Source: Lewinellaceae bacterium
Lineage (GTDB): Bacteria; Bacteroidota; Bacteroidia; Chitinophagales; Saprospiraceae
Length of the DNA stretch: 64,000 nucleotides
Direction: 5' to 3'
Assembly: GCA_020636005.1 (NCBI GenBank)
Contig: JACJYR010000003.1
Location: 744,001 to 808,000, forward strand
Each line of letters begins with the position of its first letter. Within the stretch, counting starts at the first letter, position 1. Made by a program: the position numbers and the translations under genes. The notes under the pieces were generated by a model. It was not told the origin of the DNA, did not search any database, and saw nothing but the letters and a program-made list of their open reading frames with translations. Shown here piece after piece: positions 1-8,806 of the stretch.

Positions 1-145
1 CCAACACGGTGCGGATGTCCTGCCCTTCTTTGGCGAAAGGGACGACCATAATGGTGGGCTGCACCTGCAGGGCTTCCTGGGCCAGGGCTTTCATGCCGAA
101 CAAAGCCCACAGGCAGCAGCCAAGAAAATTTATTTTCATTGTCAT
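1..145 (-). CDS. DUF6175-like secreted protein, 5' part only
   Basis: The N-terminal 48 codons of a minus-strand gene run off the left edge. Two in-frame ATGs (145 and 139) start a hydrophobic signal peptide ending in an ALAQ-type cleavage site. The mature start contains PTIMVVPFAKEGQDIRTVL, which resembles the opening of Bacteroidota DUF6175 proteins, envelope proteins of unknown role often found beside CsgG-like proteins. Only about 35 nt separate it from the lipoprotein gene at 181-648, and the CsgG-like gene lies further upstream, so the three look like one transcript. The family name is from recalled resemblance; no catalytic residue can be judged from this fragment. Confidence 0.55.
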   Translation of the reverse strand, partial: MTMKINFLGCCLWALFGMKALAQEALQVQPTIMVVPFAKEGQDIRTVL

Positions 146-180
146 TGTTTTTTTTAATTGATGAAATGGAAGGGAATGGT

Positions 181-648
181 TCAATACCCAAATTTCCGCA
201 AAACCCCCGCCTGTTCCAGGTCACGCCGCAGCGCTTCATAGTTGATAGACAGGGAGTAGGCCATGGTCTTGCGGCCGTCGGTGGTCTTCACAGGCTTGTC
301 GTCCAGGCGGTTCATGGCTGTGACGAATCGGTTGCAGTCGTCTTCTTCAAAGAATTTTTTAAAAAAAGCCTTGTGTGCCGAGCGGGCCTGCCCTTCGTTT
401 TCGATCATGGGCAGGCGCAGGGCAGTAAAGTCGGATGCCGGCAACCCCCGGAACAGGATGGTCTCGAAAGCTTTGGTACGGGCATCCCGCTCTATTTCAA
501 TATCGCTTTTTCCGAAGCCGGAGGCTTTTACGTTCACCGAGCCGGGGGCTGGGTTGGATTGGTACTGTACGGCAGCCGGCGTTTCCCGGTAGGTTTTGCA
601 GGCGGCCAGTGCAGTCAGTAGCAGGGCGAGGAACAGTAGGTTTTTCAT
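181..648 (-). CDS. Small lipoprotein of unknown function in the CsgG cluster
   Basis: A 155-residue protein with a classic lipoprotein signal: a short basic N-terminus, a hydrophobic stretch and a LAAC lipobox with Cys17. The mature part is mixed charged (DIEIERDARTKAFETILFRG around residues 50-69) and has no motif I recognise. It begins 3 nt after the CsgG-like gene ends and precedes the DUF6175-like gene, so co-transcription is likely. The context suggests an accessory lipoprotein of a CsgG-associated envelope complex. The role of the lipoprotein itself is unknown. Confidence 0.7.
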   Translation of the reverse strand: MKNLLFLALLLTALAACKTYRETPAAVQYQSNPAPGSVNVKASGFGKSDIEIERDARTKAFETILFRGLPASDFTALRLPMIENEGQARSAHKAFFKKFFEEDDCNRFVTAMNRLDDKPVKTTDGRKTMAYSLSINYEALRRDLEQAGVLRKFGY

Positions 649-651
649 GGG

Positions 652-1533
652 CTATTTGGCTTTCATGTTTTTGTCGGTGACGAAGATGTTTGCCTTTTCG
701 TTGATTTTGGCTGTCAGGGCAGCAGCCTCTTTTTTTGAGACAGAACAGACGGAGAAGGTGCCTCCCTGTACTTCCTCAACGTTGATCTGGGCAATCATCC
801 GGTCGAGGTTTTCCACTTCCCCTGTGCGGGTGGAGGTGCGGCTGGTGCGCTCTATGACAAATAGTTTTTTGCCTTTCGTAATGCCGTCGTTTTCCCCGCA
901 TTCCACCAACACCTGGCTTGCATTGCCATCTTTGTTGGTTTCCGTGATTTCCACAATGGGCACCTCGATGGGGAAGTATTCGGCGATGAACTCCTGGATG
1001 TGCTTGCGGATGGAAGACTCAGGGTCTTTTTTGAACCAGTCGGGAACGCCTTTATCAAAAGTAAAAGCATTGGTCCAACCCTGCCGCCCGTTGGGCGAGA
1101 TGACGTCGTTGCCGATAATGCGGTTGGATTCCACGTCGATCAGTTGCAACATCAACGTGTTGTACTTTGTGCCGTCGCTGTAGGTTTCCGTCTGCACATG
1201 GCCCTGCAGCACGAGCTGGGCCCCTACCCTTTTGCCCTGCTCAACCAGGTCTTCGGATTTAAGGAAGGTTTCGCCCTTTTGCCGCTCCAGTTCTTCGTCG
1301 GCCACGTTCCAGCGGCTGCGGTCCACCAGGGTAAAACGGCCGGTCTTGTTGAGGGCATCGGAGGTAAAGCTCCAGTACTGGTTGGCCTGGGCCTGGCAGC
1401 CGCTGGAGCCGTCGTTGCTGAAGGGATATATGCCAATGCTTTTTTGTGGCGTTTGTGCCGAGCCATCATAGCTTAAATGGCACATGATTAAGAAGATGCC
1501 AATCGATAGGACGAAAGATGTTTTGTTTTGCAT
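652..1533 (-). CDS. CsgG/HfaB-like outer-membrane-associated protein
   Basis: A 293-residue exported protein. Residues 1-27 form a signal peptide ending near GSAQ. Residues 32-150 follow the CsgG/HfaB pattern: IGIYPFSND, then a stretch giving DALNKTGRFTLVDRSRW, then GAQLVLQGHVQTE. In known systems CsgG forms the outer-membrane secretion channel for curli subunits; related Bacteroidota proteins sit in envelope clusters of unknown cargo. No lipobox Cys is evident, unlike E. coli CsgG, so it may be periplasmic. It is first in a tight run with the lipoprotein at 181-648 and the DUF6175-like gene. No curlin-repeat protein is visible nearby, so curli secretion is not supported. Confidence 0.7.
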   Translation of the reverse strand: MQNKTSFVLSIGIFLIMCHLSYDGSAQTPQKSIGIYPFSNDGSSGCQAQANQYWSFTSDALNKTGRFTLVDRSRWNVADEELERQKGETFLKSEDLVEQGKRVGAQLVLQGHVQTETYSDGTKYNTLMLQLIDVESNRIIGNDVISPNGRQGWTNAFTFDKGVPDWFKKDPESSIRKHIQEFIAEYFPIEVPIVEITETNKDGNASQVLVECGENDGITKGKKLFVIERTSRTSTRTGEVENLDRMIAQINVEEVQGGTFSVCSVSKKEAAALTAKINEKANIFVTDKNMKAK

Positions 1534-1633
1534 GACTCAAATTTTTATTGGTTATCAAAAAAAATAGTTCCTTACCAAGGCAAGCCAGCAGGCTTGCAGG
1601 TCATGGTTTTCTAGGGAATCGACTAAATTGTGT

Positions 1634-2635
1634 TCAGGGAATTACCAGCCGCACGGGAAACTCGATGGTCTCGCCGGTAGGGAGGCTCAGATTAATAACC
1701 GAAATAATCACATCACCACTCTGCCATGCACCGCCGCCAGGCTTTTTCAGTTGCCAGCAGGTTTCATAAAAAACGCCGTTGCCACGGAGTAAATCGGCCA
1801 GTGAATTGTAAAGGGAAATGAGTTGCAGGGCATCTTGTGCAAGCATGACTGCACCGCCTGTGCCCAATGCGATTTCTTGCAATACATCATAATTTGCCAG
1901 CGAGCCCAGTCCAATGGTATATATTTCTACTCCTTTTGCTTGAGCGATATCAATTATGGATTGTGGTATTACCAGGCCTTCAGTATCCTCGCCGTCGGTC
2001 ATCACAATGACAGCTTTGTTGCTGTTTTTAGCATTGTCATTCACATAGCACACCAGATTGTAAATTGAATAATAAAGTGGTGTCCCTCCATCTTCCTTAT
2101 CAGCCAGGTCGCAAATATCTATTTTGAGATCATCCTTATCATCAGAAAAAGTATGAACAATAGACGGGTTGCCAGGAAAGTACCCGCCACTTGAAAAAGC
2201 CGTTAATGCCACTTCGTCGCCCGAACCCATGATGTCAACAAAACCTTTTCCAGCTTCCACTCTTGCATCGTCAGGATCAGTGCCTGTTATACTGCCACTT
2301 TGGTCGAATAGGAGGGCAGCCGAATAGGAGCCTTTGTCAATGTTGTCTCCTCTTGAAATCGTCACCAATTCTGCCTGCGGATAGTCGTCGTCCACAGAAA
2401 GACACTTGCCGTCAAGGTTTTCAATAAAATCGCCATATTGGTTGACAGCGAACAAATCCAGGCGGAAGGTTACTGAATTGCCATTGACGGTTTTCACCTC
2501 CGCATCCAGGAGGCCGCCGCCGGGTATGCCTGTCAGCTCGGGCACGATGTCTTTTTCCTTGATGCAGGAAGTGGTGAAAAGGATAGGGAAAAACAGGCCG
2601 TATAGCAGCCGGTTGAAATTATTATTGGATTTCAT
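1634..2635 (-). CDS. von Willebrand factor A domain lipoprotein
   Basis: I chose the ATG at 2635 because it directly precedes a lipoprotein signal (TTSC lipobox, Cys24); the frame extends 15 codons upstream without a signal. The mature protein carries a vWA domain with the metal-ion-dependent adhesion site DQSGS (about residues 107-111) and a later VIVMTDGEDTEG strand. vWA domains bind protein ligands through a divalent metal. The C-terminal 60 residues (CWQLKKPGGGAW...) look like a separate beta domain. It is about 333 residues long and lies 100 nt upstream of the CsgG-like gene on the same strand, so it may be a surface partner of that cluster. Ligand unknown. Confidence 0.8.
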   Translation of the reverse strand: MKSNNNFNRLLYGLFFPILFTTSCIKEKDIVPELTGIPGGGLLDAEVKTVNGNSVTFRLDLFAVNQYGDFIENLDGKCLSVDDDYPQAELVTISRGDNIDKGSYSAALLFDQSGSITGTDPDDARVEAGKGFVDIMGSGDEVALTAFSSGGYFPGNPSIVHTFSDDKDDLKIDICDLADKEDGGTPLYYSIYNLVCYVNDNAKNSNKAVIVMTDGEDTEGLVIPQSIIDIAQAKGVEIYTIGLGSLANYDVLQEIALGTGGAVMLAQDALQLISLYNSLADLLRGNGVFYETCWQLKKPGGGAWQSGDVIISVINLSLPTGETIEFPVRLVIP

Positions 2636-2713
2636 TTGCTTCAATTTTTTTTGACCGCGTGGGGAAAATGGACAAGCCATTACTGTCCCCGCAGAGATTA
2701 AATAACAAGGGAA

Positions 2714-3334
2714 TTATTTAAGCTTGAACACCAGCCCGCCGTGGAAATTCACCTGCCCGTCAGGCGCATATTCGAGGTAGGCGCCAAGCCAATTGGTCAG
2801 GAAGTAGCGGGCGCCGGTCACAAAGACGATAGGGTCGAAGTCCCACTCGTTGTCGCCCGGTTTATTGCCGGTAAAGGTGACGAGCCTGACTGTTGTGGCA
2901 ATGCCTGCATATGGGTCGAGTTTATCCAGCAGGTTGAAGTGGTAAGTGCCCCGCAAGGCCAGTGTGTAGTAGCGGTAGTGGAAATCCAGCTTGTCGATCT
3001 TCCACCAGCGGAATCCTGCTTTCAGGCCGATACCGATGTTTTTCCAATAGGCTTTTTCCATCATCAGCGTGAGCGGGGGCAGCACGGATTTCACGCCAGT
3101 TTGCTCCATTTTCACATCCTTCACCAGGCCTGAGCCAATAGAAAGTATAAAAGCGCCTTTTTGAAAGGTTTCCACCTCGTCAAATATGTCCATGAAACCT
3201 GAGACAGGCATTGCATTTTTAACGGAAGGCGAATTAAAGTTCAGGCCAATTTTAGCAGGGGGATCGCCTGCCTTCACTCCAATATAGGAGAACATGAGCA
3301 GCCATAAAAAAGTGGGTTTTAGGTGTTTTTTCAT
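2714..3334 (-). CDS. Putative outer-membrane beta-barrel protein
   Basis: A 206-residue protein with an N-terminal signal peptide (cleavage near VKAGD). The body alternates aromatic and polar residues, and its end, YLEYAPDGQVNFHGGLVFKLK, is typical of a closing outer-membrane strand. Repeated short amphipathic strands (GIGLKAGFRWW, YYTLALRGTYHF) suggest an 8- to 10-strand barrel. Bacteroidota encode many such barrels without known substrates. It lies in the same minus-strand run as the vWA lipoprotein. Membership in the porin/OmpA-like superfamily is inferred from composition only. Confidence 0.6.
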   Translation of the reverse strand: MKKHLKPTFLWLLMFSYIGVKAGDPPAKIGLNFNSPSVKNAMPVSGFMDIFDEVETFQKGAFILSIGSGLVKDVKMEQTGVKSVLPPLTLMMEKAYWKNIGIGLKAGFRWWKIDKLDFHYRYYTLALRGTYHFNLLDKLDPYAGIATTVRLVTFTGNKPGDNEWDFDPIVFVTGARYFLTNWLGAYLEYAPDGQVNFHGGLVFKLK

Positions 3335-3403
3335 GTTTTTGATATTAGTGGTTGAATATGCTCACATGGTACCCAGCATTGTGGAAAAAAAATAAGGCGA
3401 TTT

Positions 3404-4000
3404 TTACAGGTTACCTCCAAACGATCCCTTCATCGTCACTTCCGCACCTGTTTCACCATTAAATCCGCTCATCTCAAAACTGCCTTTTAATTCATTGTCT
3501 GATCGATCTGTTATTTTTATAAAACCCTTGCTATTATCATCCGTGCAGATAGTGGTGCTTTTTACATTGTTTATATATACGCTCCCGTTGGCGGTGGCAT
3601 AGTCAAATATTCCTTCATAATAGCAGGCTTCAACGATGGATTCATCTATTTGGTAGGTTCCTATTCCATTGTATATATTTCCCGCAATGGCAAACCATTC
3701 AAAAGCCCCGTTATTCAATAATATACCATTGTCGGTATAGCTGGCAATATAGAAACTGAACGAATCAAGGGTAGATCCCAATGGGTAAACTGTAAAAACT
3801 GCACAGGAATTGCCCCATTTTTTTCCTCCAATTTCTACGGCCAATTCACCATTTGCCGAGCCGCATATACTTTCATAAATGGCTTTATCTGCCTCAAATT
3901 GATTGCCTGTCGGATCCAAAAGGCCCGGGCCTTTTTTGGTACAGGATGAAAGCAAAAACAACGAGACAGCCAGCAGGCAATAAGCAATTGAATTTTTCAT
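3404..4000 (-). CDS. Lipoprotein of unknown function
   Basis: Start placed at the ATG at 4000, which begins a lipoprotein signal with an LSSC lipobox (Cys20); an in-frame ATG 60 nt upstream adds a non-hydrophobic extension. The mature protein (about 178 residues) is polar, with predicted beta strands and scattered cysteines (SICGS, EACYYEG, TTICTDD). The C-terminal GSFEMSGFNGETGAEVTMKG resembles the all-beta DUF6252-like lipoproteins common in Bacteroidota; that comparison is tentative. It is the most upstream gene of the minus-strand envelope run, so the promoter should lie in the 4001-4875 gap. Confidence 0.65.
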   Translation of the reverse strand: MKNSIAYCLLAVSLFLLSSCTKKGPGLLDPTGNQFEADKAIYESICGSANGELAVEIGGKKWGNSCAVFTVYPLGSTLDSFSFYIASYTDNGILLNNGAFEWFAIAGNIYNGIGTYQIDESIVEACYYEGIFDYATANGSVYINNVKSTTICTDDNSKGFIKITDRSDNELKGSFEMSGFNGETGAEVTMKGSFGGNL

Positions 4001-4875
4001 AATAAGGTGTTTTGAATGATCATAATAGTTTGAAAGAATTGGGAAATCCGGGAAAATCACCGTTGGATAAATTTACTTCCCCTTTGTTCCATGCATCTAT
4101 TGCCGCATTCAAATAAAAGGTGTTAATCAAATTGCCTAAAAAAATTTAGCCTTTTAAAATCCCACCATGAAAAACTTTTCTGTCCTGACTTAAATAGCAG
4201 CGTAAATGCCAATGCGCCTATTGGGCTACTTTAAGCGGCTTACCAGGACGTCTTGTTGCGCAAATGCTGGGCAATGCTGTTGTGAGCAGGTATAGGGTAA
4301 TTGCTGTTAACCTGAACATTCTATAAAGGATTTGAAGGAAAAGCGGGCCCGCTACCCTGTCATACCGGTACCGCCTCCGCTTCTTCTTCTACTATGATTT
4401 TTAAAAAAAGAGAGAGCTATTGCTAAAGTGGTAATGGCAAAAAAGGGAATTTACTTTCGAAAGCCAGGGCGCAGGTACCCGTTTGATAAAAAGGGATTAA
4501 CTGGTTTCTTTTCCGGTAAATAAGCTGGACATCAAGGCATCCGGGGTAGCTTGGCAACTGTTCTGCCGCCTGGCCTTCAGCAGGTAAACATCAGTGGTCG
4601 TTCAGGTTAAACCTTTCCGTATTTCGTTTTTTGTCAAGAGAACTACCATCCTTTGCTGGCAATAGGCCAAAAGTACGGCTGGCCCTTCCAGGCTCAAATG
4701 ACAGATTTGGCCTTTTTCCTGCCGCCTAACAGATTAGATACAAGTCTTTTTTGAAAGAATATGCTATTTTAATTTTCAACTTCTTGGCACGATGTATAAA
4801 ATACTTTCCTTTTCTCATTGTGTTAAAATATTCATTAACAAGGTTTTACTAAAAATTCAGTAACCTTGCCCTGTA
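4001..4875. other. 875-bp intergenic region without a recognisable gene
   Basis: This gap lies between two divergently transcribed genes. I see no open frame of credible composition, no tRNA and no strong terminator hairpin in it. It must hold the promoter of the minus-strand lipoprotein and, at its right edge, a TAACCTTG element for the plus-strand gene. Its length is unusual in this compact window; it may be decayed coding sequence or hold an undetected RNA. Confidence 0.4.
4861..4868 (+). promoter_or_regulatory. Candidate -7 promoter element (TAACCTTG)
   Basis: TAACCTTG matches the Bacteroidota -7 consensus TAnnTTTG at all but one position. Transcription from it would start close to the ATG at 4876, which makes the downstream ATG at 4918 the more comfortable translation start. 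No clear TTG -33 box is seen at the usual distance. Confidence 0.4.
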
Positions 4876-4917
4876 ATGTTTACTCATTTTCAAAGTCATC
4901 CTTCCAGCGACTGGGAT

Positions 4918-6357
4918 ATGGCCGTTTTCCTGCTGGATTTTTCCAAAAAAATGATGATCGGTAAAGAATTCTTCGAAATTTTCAACCACCTGGCCCCGGC
5001 CCAGGTGAAAGCCTTCCGGACCTACCTCGCCCGCTTGTACCCGGGCCAGGCACAACTGCTCTCCCTGTTGAACTACCTGCACGCCAAAAGGCGCCCCGAA
5101 GACCTGACGGAAGAGGCTGTACACCAGGCCGTTGTGCAGCGCCCATTGACAGAAGAGGGCCGGAAAAATTTCTCCAACCTCTACTCAAGCCTGTACAAAA
5201 AGCTCCGGGAATACCTGCTCTGGGAGGAAGCGAAAAATCCTTCCTTCGAGCAGGACGTTCTATGGCTGCGCATCACCGCCCAGTTGAAAGCGGACAAGGC
5301 CTATTTTTCCCACCTTAAGCAATGCCGCCGCAACGCCGAGTCCGCTCCACCGAAAGAAAGTCAACAGTATTTTAAAGCCTTGTTTTTCAACCACTTAATC
5401 TACTACGACGGACGGACGGACAAATTCGATCCAAACCTGGACAGCCTCGAACGTTGCATTGGGTATCTCGACAATCTGCACAAATCGCTTTCCATGAAGT
5501 ACCAATGCGAGCAACTGAACAGCGAGAAGATGATCAAGAAACCGGAAACAAAAAGGATTGCCAGGAAAACGCCGATGCCCATTCCAACCCATTCCGCCCT
5601 GTACAGGCTATACCAGGCTGCTCATGGGCTGATTGATGCCGGCCAGCCAGAAGATTACCAGAAGGCCAAGGCATTCTTCGTGGAACACTGCCGCCAATTT
5701 TCTGCGGAAGACCAGGCCGTGGTCTTGACCTACCTGCTCAACTATATCGCCAGGCACAGCCACCAGCATGGCGCTGCTTTGATGCAGGATGCCTTCGTTC
5801 TCTACAAACTCAGCGACGAGGAGGGCTTCCTGGCCAAGGAGAACGTCATTGATGACAACCTCTTCTACAATGCCGTAGCTTCGAGCCTGATAGTCATGGA
5901 GTTCAGTTGGGCCAGGTATTTCATCGAAAAATACACCCCCTTGCTCCACGATTCCGTCCGCTTTACCGTCAGCCTAATCTGCCAGGCCAACGTGGCCTTT
6001 GAACAAAAGCAATTCACCGATGTCATCGCATTGCTGGAGGATAAAATTTTCCCGCAGAAATTAGACAACATCAGGGCTAAGGTCATCCTGCTCAAGAGCT
6101 ACATGGAATCCAAATCCGACAAAGCCCTCAGCTTTTGCGATAGTTTCGAGGCCTACCTTCGCCGCATCCGTAACGTGGGTAACACTGCAGCCATGGTGCT
6201 CAACTTCCTGAAGCTGGCCCGGAAAATCGAAAAGCAGTCTGTCAGCAGGGCGGCCCTACAGAAGGAATTCGACGAAACGCCGATGTTGGTCTCCCGGGAA
6301 TGGCTGGAAGAACAAATTTCAAAGTACGAGCAGATTAAGACAGCCGCCCCGCAATAA
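4918..6357 (+). CDS. Conserved hypothetical helical protein
   Basis: The frame is open from ATG 4876; I prefer ATG 4918 (479 residues) because a -7 element sits at 4861-4868, and ATG 4951 is a third option. The protein is cytoplasmic, with no signal or membrane segment, and strongly alpha-helical with regularly spaced aromatic and leucine residues. The C-terminal half (AYIEKYT, VAFEQKQFTDVIALLEDK) looks like degenerate TPR-type helical pairs. No catalytic motif is apparent. Proteins of this length and pattern are common in Bacteroidota without assigned function. It stands alone and is convergent with the gene at 6389-6814. Confidence 0.6.
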   Translation: MAVFLLDFSKKMMIGKEFFEIFNHLAPAQVKAFRTYLARLYPGQAQLLSLLNYLHAKRRPEDLTEEAVHQAVVQRPLTEEGRKNFSNLYSSLYKKLREYLLWEEAKNPSFEQDVLWLRITAQLKADKAYFSHLKQCRRNAESAPPKESQQYFKALFFNHLIYYDGRTDKFDPNLDSLERCIGYLDNLHKSLSMKYQCEQLNSEKMIKKPETKRIARKTPMPIPTHSALYRLYQAAHGLIDAGQPEDYQKAKAFFVEHCRQFSAEDQAVVLTYLLNYIARHSHQHGAALMQDAFVLYKLSDEEGFLAKENVIDDNLFYNAVASSLIVMEFSWARYFIEKYTPLLHDSVRFTVSLICQANVAFEQKQFTDVIALLEDKIFPQKLDNIRAKVILLKSYMESKSDKALSFCDSFEAYLRRIRNVGNTAAMVLNFLKLARKIEKQSVSRAALQKEFDETPMLVSREWLEEQISKYEQIKTAAPQ

Positions 6358-6388
6358 GCAGGGCGGCCGCTTGCGGCCCGCTGGCCTC

Positions 6389-6814
6389 TTAAAGAATGAT
6401 GTCCCCTACCACGATAGATGTGGACGTGCCCCCGTCGCATTCAGAGGCGAGGTAGCATTTGTAGGTGCCGGCGGCCAGCCCGGTAAAGGTGAAACTGGAG
6501 CCGCCCGTCGAAAAGACCTGGCTTTGGAAGCTGTCTTCCTGCCTGACGTAATACAGGAGCGTAGTGCCTGCCGACGGCGTGAAGGAAATGGTGGCCGTGG
6601 AGGAAGTTTGCCCCGTTAAGGCGGCCGAGGATGGCGGATTGCAACTGGCGTCTGCCTGGCCGGGTTGCCCGCTGGAGGCAAATGCCGTGGAGAATGCCAG
6701 CAGGCACACCCCTATCAGCCACTTGACAAAGACTTGTTGATTGTTGCGTTTTGTCGCTGCGGATTGGCCGCGGCCCACCATTATGGGGCGGCCCATTTTT
6801 GAGATGAAGTTCAT
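6389..6814 (-). CDS. Small secreted protein with fibronectin-III-like fold
   Basis: A 141-residue protein. A basic N-terminal stretch precedes a hydrophobic segment (WLIGVCLLAFSTAFA, about residues 32-46) that fits an export signal. The mature part is a single all-beta unit (TATISFTPSAGTTLLYYVRQ, then FTGLAAGTYKCYLASECDGG) with the spacing of a fibronectin type III domain and two cysteines that could pair. It has no type IX C-terminal domain. It stands upstream of, and divergent from, the sigma factor gene at 7277. It may be a small surface protein; function unknown. Confidence 0.55.
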   Translation of the reverse strand: MNFISKMGRPIMVGRGQSAATKRNNQQVFVKWLIGVCLLAFSTAFASSGQPGQADASCNPPSSAALTGQTSSTATISFTPSAGTTLLYYVRQEDSFQSQVFSTGGSSFTFTGLAAGTYKCYLASECDGGTSTSIVVGDIIL

Positions 6815-7276
6815 AACACAAATAGTTTAATGAATTAAAAGCGGGCAAACGAACCCTTTCCTGCCAAGGGGCACTTACTGGCAGTGCTGTTGGATTCCAG
6901 GGCGACGCCTGCGCCGTTATAGCCATGTAATGGTTTTGGGCAACCAGCTTGGTTTTTTTCAGCCAGATCCTCAAGCTTGCTTCCGTTCCCTTCTTGCCAA
7001 AGCTGTTATAGTTGGATTTTCTATATTGCCTTAGTGGGCTGCTTCCAACTTTGCGTACCCATGATTTTGTAAAGTTTTTTGGTTTCTTTTCACTTTATTT
7101 GCCGCATCGGATTCTGTGATGTTAATCCAGTTTTGAATTTTTTTTTAAAATCCGTGAAAGCGTCCCGTTAATTTTCGCTCCAGCAAAGTGGTCAATGGCA
7201 GCAAGCATCCAACAGGTTCCACGGGGGATTCAACAGAACCTGGACCGCGATCCATTTACCAAATACAACAGAATCA

Positions 7277-7906
7277 ATGTTCAACTCCCTTTTTTTCAAA
7301 GCCTACTCCGACAAAGAAATCCTTCAAACCCTTCGCAAGGGCAGCGAAATGGAGGTGGAAAAACTCGCCCTGTATTTATTCAGGGAGCGTTTTATCAACA
7401 TCCCGAACACTGGGGCCGCCAGGTCGAAGTTGCCGGACAAGGACGAAAGAAACCACGCCTATGGCTTTGCCCTGACCACCTTTGTCAACAAACTGAAAGG
7501 GGGGCTAGAATTGGAGGTAGAAGACCTGGATGCCTTTTTTACCAAAATTTTTAATGACAAGTGCATTGACATTTTGCGCAAGCATACGGCAATGAAGGTA
7601 AGGCTCACACAAGCAGGCCCTTCCCCCATTGAAAACCTTGAACCTGTTTTTCAAAAACTCTCCGGTGAGGCCCAAAACAGCCTGGCTAAATTGCTGGCCC
7701 GCCTGGATTTGAAACGGGTGCTGGAGGAATTGAAAAAAATGGGCAACTGCTTCGACCTCATCGTGATGCAAAAAATAGATGGCTTCTCTTACCAAGAAAT
7801 AGCCCCCATATTGGGCCTGACACCCGAGGCCGCCCGAACGAGGACTTCACAATGCCTGAAACAATTGCGCAACAACCTTCAAGGGGAACTTAACTTCAAA
7901 ATTTGA
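7277..7906 (+). CDS. Sigma-70 family (ECF-type) RNA polymerase sigma factor
   Basis: A 209-residue protein. Residues 8-105 correspond to region 2 in a divergent form (QTLRKGSEMEVEKLALYLF, then DLDAFFTKIFNDKCIDILRK), and residues 150-205 are a clear region 4 helix-turn-helix (IDGFSYQEIAPILGLTPEAA followed by RTRTSQCLKQLRNNL). ECF sigma factors direct RNA polymerase to a small regulon and are usually held by a membrane anti-sigma factor. The gene at 7913 starts 6 nt after the stop and has the right architecture for that partner. The divergent secreted protein and the convergent TPR/CHAT locus are plausible regulon members (inference). Confidence 0.8.
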   Translation: MFNSLFFKAYSDKEILQTLRKGSEMEVEKLALYLFRERFINIPNTGAARSKLPDKDERNHAYGFALTTFVNKLKGGLELEVEDLDAFFTKIFNDKCIDILRKHTAMKVRLTQAGPSPIENLEPVFQKLSGEAQNSLAKLLARLDLKRVLEELKKMGNCFDLIVMQKIDGFSYQEIAPILGLTPEAARTRTSQCLKQLRNNLQGELNFKI

Positions 7907-7912
7907 ACACAC

Positions 7913-8806
7913 ATGGAAAATGATAAGGATTATACTGACTTGATAGATCGCTTCTTCGATGATGAATTGTCGGACATGGAATTGGAAGGCTTCGACAGCA
8001 AGGTGCGGGAAGACCCTGCATTTGCTGCCAGGGTAGCCCTGGAACACAGCATCCGAAAAGGGGCGGCCCAATTGAGAAGTGAACAGGCCGATCAAGCCTA
8101 TGCCGCCTACCGCAAGAAAATGTTATGGCAAAAATCTATCCTGGCATTGGCCTCTGTGGCGCTCCTGTTTTGCCTTTGGCATTTTTTAGTAAAACCTTTC
8201 TTTTTCCCAACACCCCAGCACAACAGCAGTTGGCCAGTTGAACAACAACAAGGAGAAACACCAGCCCCTGAAACACCTGACAACCCACAGGAGGAACCTG
8301 CACCAGCCAAACAGCCAAACGACACCCTTCCTGAAAAAGTAGAAAAGCCTGTGGCCAAACCGCCCCAAGCTGATAAAAAGCCTCCGGCCCTTATTGCGAA
8401 TGCCGACTTCCGGCCGTTTTTACAACCATACAGCAGCGACCGGATCCAAAAATCAGGTGGCAGTGGCACCTCCCTCTACCGGGCAGGGGACTATGCTGCC
8501 GCACTTCCTCAATTAGAAAAGGACTATGCCTCGGCACCCACCAGTTTCGAGCAAGCGGAACTCGGGATTTACATCGGTTCCTGCCTGGTTTTTTTGGAAA
8601 AATACCCACAGGCTGTCCAATACCTGGAGACCCTGGAAAAAGACAGGAATGCCATCAGGTTGCGAAAAGATGCCAGATGGTACCTCGCATTGGCCTACTT
8701 GGGCAATGGAGAGGAAAAAGAAGCTATAAACCTGCTCCAATTATTGGTCTCAGATATGGACTATGGGGAAAGCGCTAGAGGACTGCTGGAAAAAATCAAG
8801 GGTTGA
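7913..8806 (+). CDS. Probable membrane anti-sigma factor with C-terminal TPR domain
   Basis: A 297-residue single-pass membrane protein. Residues 1-70 are acidic and helical (LIDRFFDDELSDMELEGFDS), as in cytoplasmic anti-sigma domains of Bacteroidota. Residues 74-94 form the one membrane helix. Residues 100-165 are a Pro/Glu/Lys-rich linker, and residues 185-297 contain two to three TPR-like units (GDYAAALPQLEKDY, KYPQAVQYLETLEK, NGEEKEAINLLQLL). It follows the sigma factor by 6 nt, so the two are surely co-transcribed. The periplasmic TPR domain could sense a partner protein. Its 3' end overlaps the convergent CHAT gene by 11 bp. Confidence 0.7.
   Translation: MENDKDYTDLIDRFFDDELSDMELEGFDSKVREDPAFAARVALEHSIRKGAAQLRSEQADQAYAAYRKKMLWQKSILALASVALLFCLWHFLVKPFFFPTPQHNSSWPVEQQQGETPAPETPDNPQEEPAPAKQPNDTLPEKVEKPVAKPPQADKKPPALIANADFRPFLQPYSSDRIQKSGGSGTSLYRAGDYAAALPQLEKDYASAPTSFEQAELGIYIGSCLVFLEKYPQAVQYLETLEKDRNAIRLRKDARWYLALAYLGNGEEKEAINLLQLLVSDMDYGESARGLLEKIKG

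Noticed and set aside
652..1533. Curli secretion locus
   Set aside because: A CsgG-like protein is present, but no CsgA/B-type repeats, CsgE or CsgF are seen in the window.
6441..6974. 177-codon minus-strand frame overlapping the small secreted protein
   Set aside because: Composition is irregular and it lacks a signal; the 6389-6814 frame has a signal peptide and a recognisable fold pattern.
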